From the NCBI GenBank assembly GCA_032173965.1, contig JAVUNC010000005.1:186001-250000 (forward strand): a stretch of DNA of 64,000 nt, in the 5' to 3' direction. Of the stretch, positions 55,580-64,000 are shown one piece after another. The notes under the pieces are model-generated. The model did no database searches and had not been told where the DNA came from. It was given only the letters and a program-made list of their open reading frames with translations. This stretch comes from Sitta carolinensis. Lineage: Eukaryota > Chordata > Aves > Passeriformes > Sittidae. The position numbers and the translations under genes are program-made. The stretch's first letter is position 1. The number at the start of each line of letters is the position of its first letter.

Positions 55580-56175
55580 GAAAAAATAAGAATAGGGGGA
55601 AATAAGGGGGGGAAATAAGGGGGGAAATAAAGGGGAAATAAGGGGGAAATAAAGGGGGAAATAAAGGGGGAAAATAAAGGGGGGAAAATAAAGGGGGAAA
55701 ATAGAAAAGGGGGGAAAATAAAGGGGGGAAAATAAAGGGGAATAAAGGGGGAAATAAAGGGGGGGAAATAAAGGGGGGAAAATAAAGGGGGGAAAATAAA
55801 GGGGGGAAAATAGAAAAAGGGGGAAAATAAAGGGGGGAAATAAAGGGGGAAAATAAAGGGGGAAAATAAAGGGGGAAAATAAAGGGGGAAAATAAAGGGG
55901 GAAAATAGGGGGAAAATAAAGGGGGAAAATAAAGGGGGGAAAATAAAGGGGGAAAATAAAGGGGGGAAAATAAAGGGGGGAAAATAAAGGGGGAAAATAA
56001 AGGGGAAAATAAAGGGGGGAAAATAAAGGGGGGAAAATAAAGGGGGAAAATAAAGGGGGGAAATAAAGGGGGAAAATAAAGGGGAAAATAAAGGGGGGAA
56101 AATAAAGGGGGGAAAATAAAGGGGGGAAAATAAAGGGGGGAAAATAAAAGGGGGGAAAATAAAGGGGGGAAATAA
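55580..56175 (+). repeat. Minisatellite (GGGGGGAAAATAAA)n, 11-14 bp unit
   Basis: About 45 units alternate a run of four to six G with AAAATAAA or AAATAA. The regular G-runs give G-quadruplex potential on the plus strand, the template of the UBE2H transcript. The 216-codon Phe/Pro/Leu minus-strand open frame is repeat translation. Confidence 0.95.
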
Positions 56176-56487
56176 TGGCTATTTTGGGGGGATTTTTTAC
56201 TCATTTAAAATTACATTTTTGGGGATTTTTTACTTATTTAAAATTCTCATTTCACACCACCACCCACCAAAATATGGTAAAAACTACAAAATAATAACAG
56301 CAGAGGATTCTGAGCAATGTGAGCAGGAAACTCAGTTTAAATCCCAGTTTTCCAGAGGGACAGGAGTTTAAAAAAAGCTTCCAAATCCTGATTTTACTCC
56401 TGCCCAGCAGAGATGTTAAACAAAGCCCTGATGGTTCAGCTGCCTTATTTCCCTCAATTCCACACTGCCACAGCCTGAAAAGAACCA

Positions 56488-56648
56488 AAAATAAAGAAAA
56501 ATAAGTAAAAATAAAAATAAAATAAATAAAAATAATTAAAAATAATTTAAAATAAATAAAAATAATTAAAAATAAATAAAAATAAATATAAATAAATAAA
56601 AATAATTTAAAATAATTAAAAATAATTAAAAATAATTAAAAATAAAGT
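56488..56648 (+). repeat. A-rich repeat (AAATAAATAAAAATAATTAA-like)
   Basis: Units of AAATAAATAAAAATAA and AATTAAAAATAA fill about 160 bases. Confidence 0.92.
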
Positions 56649-56739
56649 AGGAGGTGCCTTGAGGAGCAGCAAGGAATAAATGAGTGTAAGCAGCTGAGTC
56701 ACCCCAGGGATGTGACATTCCCAGGATAAATCCTGGAAG

Positions 56740-57245
56740 GATTTCTCCTTTATTTCAGCCCTGCTGACTTGGAAACTCAGGATTCCCAAGCAGGGCCATT
56801 CCCAAAATTAATTGAAATCAGCTCCTGACTCTTCTGATCCCAACAAAATCCCTGCTCCTTTCTAAACCTGACTTTAGTGGCTAAAATCCTGAAATTGAGG
56901 ATTCCCAAGCAGGGCCATTCCCAAAATTAATTGAAATCAGCTCCTGACTCTTCTTATCCAAATTGTTCCTTTATTTCAGCACAGCTGACTTGGAAAATTA
57001 GTGGAAAATTCCAAAAATGAGTGGAAATCAGCTCCTGACTCTTCTTATCCAAACTGTTCCTTTATTTCAGCACAGCTGACTTGGAGACTCAGGATTCCCA
57101 AGCAGGGCCATTCCCAAAATTAATTGAAATCAGCTCCTGACTGAATCAGCTCCTGACTCTTCTGATCCCAAGGAAAGCCCTGCTGGATTCTAAACCTGAC
57201 TTTAGTGCTAAACTCCTGCAGTTGAGGATTCCCAAGCAGGGCCCT
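56740..57245 (+). repeat. Imperfect tandem repeat, about 90-120 bp unit, four copies
   Basis: The segment TTTATTTCAGCACAGCTGAC, GATTCCCAAGCAGGGCC, TTAATTGAAATCAGCTCC and TGACTCTTCTGATCC recurs. CAGCTCCTGACTCTTCT is near 56819, 56938, 57029 and 57149. Confidence 0.85.
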
Positions 57246-57639
57246 CCCCAGATGAGTGGAGATCCGTGTTCATTTGTGTTTTTGAGTGGCTGAAACTCCG
57301 AGCACAGCCCTGGTGGGGGAGCCTTGGGCAAGGTCCTGCTGCAGCCTGGGCACTGCCACGTTTCAAACCTGCCTGAAAAACCACACCCAGCCCTGCTGGC
57401 TTTGGAGATTTGAGGGGAAAATCACCCAGGGTGAATCAATGGCATCAGGGAGAATCAAAAGCAAAAGGAGTTTGAGTTGCCTTCAGCAGACAGGAGACTT
57501 CTGATGGAGCAGCAGGGAGAAAACCCTCCTCATACCAAAAGGCAATAAACAGGTAAGGAAAGGATAATTTAAAGAATGACAGATTAAAAAGGATTTTCCC
57601 TGAAGAAATGGGGAAAAAAAGTTTTGGGTTTCACTTCTC

Positions 57640-57775
57640 ACCAGTTCCATGTCCCTGGAAGTGTCCACAGGATGGGAGCACCCTGGGAGGGTGGGAGGTG
57701 GCCCTGCCCAGGGTTGGGATGATTTTTAGGATGATTTCTAGGATCCTTCCCCCAAAACACTCTGTGATTCCATGC
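57640..57775 (+). mobile_element. CR1 LINE 3' end (copy in first duplicate)
   Basis: The segments CCATGTCCCTGGAAGTGTCC, AGCACCCTGGGAGGGTGGGA, GGTGGCCCTGCCC and the tail CACTCTGTGATTCCA run in CR1 3' order. Its sister is at 58040-58195. Confidence 0.65.
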
Positions 57776-58039
57776 TCTGCCCCTCCAGGTTCCTCCCAGG
57801 GCATCAGGGAGAATCAAAAGCAAAAGGAGTTTGAGTTGCCTTCAGCAGACAGGAGAGGGTGACTTCTGATGGAGCAGCAGGGAGAAAACCCTCCTCATAT
57901 CCAAAAAGGAAATAAAATCAGGAGAAGAAAAGGATAATTTGAAAGAATGACAGATTAAAAAGGATTTTCCCTGAAGAAATGAGTTTGGGAGCAGCCAGGA
58001 GCCCAAGGGAAGTGTTGGGCTTCACCTTCACCCTGTTCT

Positions 58040-58195
58040 TGTTGTTCAGGTTCCCATCCCTGAACAATCCAAGGCCAGGCTGCACCGGGCTGGGAGCACC
58101 CTGGGAGGGTGGGAGGTGGCCCTGCCAGGGTTGGGATGATTGTTAGGATGATTTTTTTGGATGATTTTCCCCCCCAAACACTCTGTGATTCCACG
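58040..58195 (+). mobile_element. CR1 LINE 3' end (copy in second duplicate)
   Basis: The fuller copy reads GGTTCCCATCCCTGAACAAT, CCAAGGCCAGGCTGCACC, GGTGGCCCTGCCAGGGTTGG and CACTCTGTGATTCCA. Confidence 0.65.
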
Positions 58196-58557
58196 TTCTG
58201 CCCAGTGCAGATCTCCCACTATTCCAGTTCAAAAGCCAACCCTGCTCTCCGCAGATGCAAAAGCTAAACCTGGTGCTTTGCAACCTCAGGAAAGACCTGA
58301 GCCCCCACATGCACTGAGCAAAGCCCAAGGAGCAGCCTCACCTCAGAAATCCAAGAGGAGCCCTAACTCCTCAACAGGGAGAGCCCACGAGCCTTGCTTT
58401 GAAAGGTGCACTTTGATTTTAAATCTCACTGTAAGAGCAAACCGATTTCAAGCCAGGGTTGGGTTCTGCTGCAGAAATCAGGACTCTCCTGGGACACAGC
58501 CTGGGAGCAAGCCCAGACCTGCCAGACAAAACAAAGCACACAGCCCACAAAAAAGAG

Positions 58558-58603
<46 letters not shown>

Positions 58604-59984
58604 AGGGTGGCGAAGTTAATAATTTATCCCTTTTTTCAACTTTGTATCCATTAATCTACCAGGCTGGAGGTTAAGCCAGGACACTCAGGCTCAGCAGCAC
58701 ACACTGGGTTCTGACTTGGACTGTGGGAAGAGCTGAGCCTGCCGGAAAATCTGGGTTTGTTTTAGCAAAACTCTGCATTTCTAAGCCAGGCTCTGTCCCT
58801 GGTTTTAACCCACCTGGCAGTGCCATTCCTGCTGCCTTTTTCCTGCATAATTCCTTCATTATCCAGGGCTCCACCTCTGCCCTCCCACTCCCAAAGCCCA
58901 GCCTAAACCTCGTTTTAAATAAAATTGTAAATAAAACCCACACACCAGTGCCTAAAAACAATCAGCTTGAATTTCCACCCCTGTCACTGCTGAGAGCCCC
59001 CTGGAATTTGGTAAATAATGTAAAATGTATTTAATAATCAGCTTTTAGCCCTAAACTTTCACAGGGTTTCACCCGAAGCCTCCAGGGTGAAGCTCCTCTA
59101 AAAAGCAGCAAATGTCATAAATGTAAATTTTTTTTTTCCCCAAAGAAAACATTTACAAAATCAAAACATTTTTTTTTTTTTAAGGAAGCAACACCAAAAA
59201 AAAAAACCCAACAAAAACCCAACAATTAAAGCCAGAGATTGCAAAATAAATATTCAGAATAATCCACCCAGACACTCTATTTGTATAATCCCTAAAAATA
59301 AAAAATATATATATTTTATGTTTTCCTGAGATGATTCCAAGGAAAGCACGTGCAGGGAAACATAAAAATTTCTGGAAAGCAGCATGTGACCCTGAGGAAA
59401 AAAAACCAACCCCAAATCATTTTCCCCCTTCCTGGTGCCGAGTCCGAATTTCTGGGAGTCTCCATCCCCTCCTGGGTGGGGAGGAGCAGCCCTGCCCTGC
59501 AATTCCCAGCTGGAAGCTGAGTTTCCAAAGGATTCCCAGCCCTGCAACACCTCGGATCTGGGAGGATTTGGCCTCTCCTGACTTTGTTTGCTCCGGGGAA
59601 ATCAGGGAGGGGATTTCGGAGCTGAGCTCTTGGAAGCAGCAGCATCAAACGCGGGGGGCAAGGGCGGAGTGCAGCAGCATCCTGATTGTTACAACGAATA
59701 AAGAAAGAACAGATCAAGTGGAAGGAGCAGGAAAGCCCCTGTCTTCCAAGAGATGACATTTCAGAGAGATCTTTGGGGCTGCTGAGGAGCTGGGGGAAGG
59801 TGGAAACTGGAGGGGAGGGATGGTGAGAGCAGATGGGAAAAATAAAAAAAAAAACAACTTTTGGTGGTGGGAGAGTGAATCCCTGCCCTCCTCTGCAAAA
59901 AGCAGCATTCCAGGGGTGTCCACAAACAGCTCTGAGCATCCCAAGGAGGGGAAAAGCCAGGAATGATAAAAGGAGGGAGAAGAG

Positions 59985-60335
59985 AACGGCGCGGCTCTGC
60001 AGAGACAACACACAGATCTTGGGGATCTTTTCTCTCAAAAATGAAAATCAAAGTTTTTAGGGAAAAATTTGTGTGAAAATGAAGATTTTTAGGGATTGTT
60101 CTCTTTGTAAATAATTTTTCACAGACTAGTGTGGTTGGTGAAAGAAAGACAAATTTCTTCATTTATATTGGTCAAACTAGAGGGATATCAAGGGAGAGCT
60201 TTCTCCTTAGAAAGAATTTACAGGAATGCTGTTACAAAAATAATTTTGGGTTTTTTTTTTCTTTGGGAAAAAGTTTCAGAAAACTCCAACATCAGAAAAG
60301 TGGAGGTTTGGAAACTGAGAAATTCAGTTTGCCTG
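59985..60335 (-). mobile_element. ERV LTR fragment, minus strand (copy B of the family at 17.5 kb)
   Basis: On the minus strand it shows GTTTGACCAATATAAATG, CACCAACCACACTAGTCTG and TTACAAAGAG, which align with the CCAAT and TATA parts of the LTR at 17523-18000. The TATA element is degraded here. A 133-codon minus-strand open frame starts inside it but has no recognisable domain. Confidence 0.55.
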
Positions 60336-60939
60336 TTTTCTTGGGATGTGCTGGGGAAAAAAAATAAAAAATCCCAGCCCAGGGCTCCTGCAGAGCTGGA
60401 ATTCCCTCAGGCTGCAGGACCCAGGGAAAGCAGAGATATTAAAGTTGGATGAGCCTTCAGCCCCAGAACTCTGGTTTGAGGAGGAAAAGCAAGAAAAAAA
60501 AATGTTCTATGTTCATGATCACAGAAATTCAGAGAGCAAATCCAAGGGGAAAGGAGGGGAAGGTGGGTGAGACACACAGGGAAGAGCCGAGCTCTGATAC
60601 ACACCCACGCCTATAATTCACATTTTTCTATTAAAAATTAATTATTCCCCATGAATTCCTAATAAACGTCATGCTTTTGCTGCTGGAATAAAGTGCAGGA
60701 CAGCAGGAAGATTCTTCAGTGTGGGATCACCTGTGAGTTAAGCAGGGAGGGAAACCAAGAGGAATTTGGGAGGCTGACAGTTTAACTGGGAGCTCTCTCC
60801 TCCCTTCCCAAAAACCTGTTCTGGGTTTAATTACATCCCAGTTTGAGGGCACCAAGAGGTGCTGAGAGTATCTGGGGATTGCACCAAACTCTGGGGCAAA
60901 GTTCCCACTTCTCTGCCTTGGGGGAAGGGGGAAAAATCC

Positions 60940-61560
60940 CAAGAAAATCAAGTGGGAAAAAGTTTATCAAGGTGTTCAATGCAGGGGAAAAAAGGCAAGG
61001 TAATAAAGAGGGGGAAAAGTCTGTCAGGACTTGAAATTTAGGGGGGAAAAAGATGAAAATAAGGAAGGGAAAAGTCTGTCAGAGCTTTAAATTGAAGGGA
61101 TAAAAAGATGAAAACGATGAGGGGGAAAAGTCTGTCAGGACTTGAAATTTAGGGGGGGAAAAGAAAATAAAGAGGGGGAAAAATCTGTCAGGACTTTAAA
61201 TTTAAGGGGAAAAAAGAAGGAAACAAGGAGAGGAAAAAGTCTGTCAGGATTTTCAGTTTAGGAATAAAATCCAGGGAAATGAAGAGGGGAAAAGTCCATC
61301 AAGACTTGAAATTTAGGGGGAAATAAATGTGAGAACAATGAGGGGGCAAAGTCTGTCAAGACTTGAAATTTAGAGGATAAAAAGATGAAAATAAGGAGGG
61401 GGAAATCTATCAGGACTTGAAATTTAGGAATAAAACCCAAGGAAACAAAGAGGGAAACAAATCCATCAGGACTTTCAGTTTAGGAAGAAAAAATCCAAGG
61501 AAACCAAGAGGAAACAAAAAACTAAAATCCATCAATACTTCCAGTTTAAACACTCCTTGG
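60940..61560 (+). repeat. Minisatellite, about 56-bp unit, 11 copies
   Basis: Units read GGGGGAAAAGTCTGTCAGGA, CTTGAAATTTAGGGGG and AAAAAGATGAAAATAAGGA with decay. GTCTGTCAGGA or its variants recur at about 61018, 61072, 61129, 61184, 61240, 61290, 61348, 61406, 61461 and 61527. Confidence 0.93.
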
Positions 61561-63159
61561 CTTTTGGGCAGTGGGCAGGGATGGTGGCCAAGACTGTATT
61601 AAAAAAAATACATGTTTTTATTCAGTGTTTAGGGAGCTGAAGCTTTGGAATCACCTGCATCCTCAGGAATTTTCCCCCTGGAATTCTCTCCAGGATGGAT
61701 CTGCAGTGATGCAGGGAGGAGCTCCTTCCAGGAATTACTCCCTCAGCTTCCAGACTGCTCCAGGAACAGGAATGAAGGGGGAGTTGGAAGGAGAAAATTA
61801 TTAAAATATTTAAAAAAAAAACCCCAACCATTATTTAATGTCAGCACATGACCCTGCCCAGAGCAGGAGATGATTAAATGTCATTTTTCCCCTGGCAAAT
61901 GAAACAATGCAAAGCCTCAAGGAGGAGCAGCTTGTGTTTCAAAATCTTGAAAATTTTTTGGAAATTTTGAAAATTCTTGACATTTTGAAAGGAAAAGGCC
62001 AAATTTTGGGTGTGCAGGATTGGAGCTCTGAGCTCCCATGATCAGCTCCTGCTGCCCAGCACGTGGGAGGCACCAAAAAAAAAAAAAAAAAAAGCTTTCC
62101 AAAAGCTGTACAAGATTGTAAAATAGTGATGGGACACCTCAAAACAATCCCCTGCTACAAATCCTGGCAGGATTCCTTGGGAAAAACAGCAAAACCAGCT
62201 CCTGGGGCTGGTGGAGGGCAGGGCAGGGCCAGCACCTGACGTGTTCCCCTGAAAAGTGCTGGATTTTGGGGGGGTCAGAATTGTTATGGCAAAGAAAAGG
62301 GTTCTAGAATTTGGTTAATCAGCATTTAGAGCTGGGAATCTGGGGAGAATCATCCTGCCACACTGCTCAGCACTCCAAAATCTCTGCTCTGACACTGGGG
62401 AAATAATTAAAATTCATTAAAATTATCCATATTTTTATTATTTTAAGCAGGGCTCCCACAGGCAATCTGCTCCCTGACCAAATCCATCTTTCCCAGTCTG
62501 AACTCCTTGACTGGGACAATTCCATGGTTAAATTTGGATTTCAGGGAGGAGCTCCTAAATCCTCCCCAGCCCAAGTGAGAAGGCAGCAAAGGGAGAGTGA
62601 AATTCCAGCTCCTGCCAAAGTTTTGGGGTAAAACCCACCCAGCCATCAGCAAAGACTGGTGCAAATCAGAACAACTTCTGCTCTGAAAGCAGCAAGGGGA
62701 CACCTTTGGCAGTTGTCATTTGAGCACCAAAGATTTGTTCTTTCCCCCAGCTGGTTTGGGGCAGAGATTTCTGGATTTGGAGTTCTCCTAGAGACAGACC
62801 CCACCTCCCAAGCCACGATTCCCTGATTTGATTTATAACCCACCACCTGTGACAGCATTCCTGGGGAAAAAAGGGGGGGCTCTCCCAAGCCTCTGTGCAC
62901 GTCTGAAGCATCCCCACACGATTCCACCCATCCCTGGGGGCCTCATCACAAGCGAGCCCCAGAAGTGGCGCCGCAAGAAGCGGAGCGTGGCGTCTGAAAA
63001 TCGCCACTTTTTCCAGAAATCTCCATCCTTTCAAACAAAAACCCAAAAGGAAAATAAAAACTAACCCCCCCCCCCCGTTCAAGGAAACAACCAAGCCCCA
63101 CCAAAGCCTACCAAAACAAGACATTCCAGTGCACAGGCTCTTCCCTGGGGCCGGGCCAA

Positions 63160-63480
63160 AGAGAACAAAGCCACGTGATGGCCCTCGATTGCTCAACGCT
63201 GCTCTTGGAAGGTGTTCAAGGGGGATGATAAGTGCAGTGTAAGCCTATAACGAGCAGAAAAAGGCATTTATCCCAAATGCAAACTCTGTCCTACCCTTTG
63301 CCTCGACGGAGCAAACATGACAAAATGCTCTGCAGGTAAAATTAAGGAGCTTCCGTGGCTTTTATTCTCCTTGAGTCAGGACGAGCCTAAAATTAGCAGG
63401 GAGCGCGAGGCTGCCGTTGAGTTACGTTCCCAAAAAACCTCCAGCTCTGGGGAGATTCAAACAAAGCTGGCCACTATTTA
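63160..63480. promoter_or_regulatory. Unique block with E-box, GATA, octamer-like and AP-1 motifs, candidate enhancer
   Basis: This non-repetitive stretch has CACGTG (63172-63177), TGATAAG (63226-63232), TTTATCCC (63268-63274), ATGCAAA (63277-63283) and TGAGTCA (63372-63378). Its texture differs from the surrounding repeat-rich intron. UBE2H is known to be induced by GATA1 in erythroid cells, so a GATA-containing element in intron 1 would fit. Motif presence alone is weak evidence. Confidence 0.3.
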
Positions 63481-63599
63481 GAATTCCTTTCAGGCACAAA
63501 ACAGGGTGACACTTCAAAATAGAGCTCAGGCCACTCTACGAGCCCAGCCAGCAGCGTTTCTCCACAAAAGGAGGAAAATAAATCAGCACGAACTAAAGT

Positions 63600-64000
63600 G
63601 GGGGCCGAGGGGAAGCTGCGAGCCGCGGAACAATAACCTGGGGCTGGGAGGGGGCACAGGGCTTTGGGGGGACAGCGGGGCTGGGCGGGTAGCCCCCCTG
63701 GCAGGGGCACCCCATCAGCTGCAGCCTCGCTCCGCCCCGGGCCCGGTTTCCGGGTAGTAACAGAGCAGCCAATCCGCGGAGTTGCGAGAGCTCGGGGCCT
63801 TTCCCTGCAAACACGGCTCCAAGGCTGGCTCTGGCCCCAGGAACTGGGGGGACACAAAGGGGAGCCCCCAGGCTGCTGCTCCCCGGCGGGGGCAGCTACC
63901 TGCAGAGGCCTGGAGGGCAGCTGGGGGGGGTTCCCAAGGGGGTCAAGGTGCGATTGCAGCGAGCGGGTCCAGAGGGGGTTTGGGGAGCACGGAGCCTTCC
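63600..64000. other. GC-rich sequence at the window end
   Basis: CpG density rises near 63720-63800 (CCGGGCCCGG, CCAATCCGCGG). A CCAAT motif is at about 63770. I looked for UBE2H exon 1 (SPSPGKRR-type codons) on the minus strand and did not find it. It could be the start of a promoter-proximal CpG island or an alternative promoter. Confidence 0.3.

Larger units (their letters stand above)
57443..58205 (+). repeat. Tandem segmental duplication, about 359 bp unit, two copies
   Basis: CATCAGGGAGAATCAAAAGC begins copies at 57443 and 57802. Both continue through GAGTTGCCTTCAGCAGACAG, AATGACAGATTAAAAAGG, and a CR1 3' end (57640-57775 and 58040-58195; GGGAGGGTGGGAGGTGGCC, then CACTCTGTGATTCCA). The duplication happened after the CR1 insertion because both copies carry it. 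Confidence 0.88.
48595..64000 (-). other. UBE2H: UBE2H intron 1 (partial)
   Basis: The intron starts upstream of exon 2 and runs off the window end. It contains an inverted pair of minisatellites, several other arrays, CR1 copies and an LTR fragment, listed separately. Stretches such as 51440-52130, 53770-54480, 54490-55580, 58200-58560, 58600-59980, 60340-60940 and 61570-63160 hold nothing I recognise beyond homopolymer runs, for example the A run of about 36 at 58559-58595. Long introns are normal for this gene. Confidence 0.75.

Noticed and set aside
62828..63064. Open frame with a basic stretch (KWRRKKRS)
   Set aside because: It is short, has no homologue I recognise, no splice context and ends in low-complexity sequence. 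Chance is the best explanation.
63600..64000. Possible UBE2H exon 1 near the window end
   Set aside because: The codons for the conserved N-terminus are not found on the minus strand, and no donor in the right phase follows a suitable start.

Overview
The window is vertebrate nuclear DNA, most likely from a bird. I infer this from CR1-type LINE 3' ends on both strands, avian-style ERV LTR fragments, a GC-rich and minisatellite-dense landscape like that of microchromosomes, and the synteny of the few real genes. The order is NRF1 (+), then miR-182/miR-96/miR-183 (-), then UBE2H (-), the arrangement I know from human chromosome 7q32. Almost all long open frames here are translations of tandem repeats and are not genes.

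Layout. Positions 1-19605 are NRF1 intron, with CR1 copies, three LTR-like zones and several minisatellites. The NRF1 terminal coding exon lies at 19606-19768 and its 3' UTR runs to about 21500. Positions 21.7-26.7 kb hold four large tandem arrays. The miR-183 cluster sits at 26.7-27.85 kb on the minus strand, with an E-box-bearing minisatellite between miR-96 and miR-182. A CpG-rich domain at 29.4-32.2 kb contains a minus-strand TATA box and consensus 5' splice sites, so it is a good candidate promoter for the primary microRNA transcript. Positions 32.4-38.1 kb are more arrays and possible conserved noncoding sequence. UBE2H occupies 38.2 or 39.7 kb to beyond 64 kb on the minus strand: 3' UTR, exon 7 (42024-42148), exon 6 (44312-44440), exon 5 (45759-45811), exon 4 (46043-46082), exon 2 (48518-48594), then intron 1 to the window edge. 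Exon 3 (residues 44-68) is absent from where it should be, beside a 1.2-kb (ATCC)n array. Exon 1 lies outside the window.

How the genes relate. NRF1 is a transcription factor for nuclear-encoded mitochondrial genes. UBE2H is the E2 enzyme of the CTLH/GID ubiquitin ligase. The miR-183 family is a sensory-organ microRNA cluster. NRF1 and UBE2H are convergent. The strongest unusual features are: a 15-copy minisatellite in UBE2H intron 5 that appears to be built from the 3' splice site and first codons of exon 6; the missing exon 3; an inverted pair of minisatellites in UBE2H intron 1; an LTR-like triplication carrying a sense poly(A) signal just upstream of the NRF1 last exon; a CR1 subfamily with a duplicated 3' region present at two loci 51 kb apart; and an apparent one-base gap in the NRF1 last exon.
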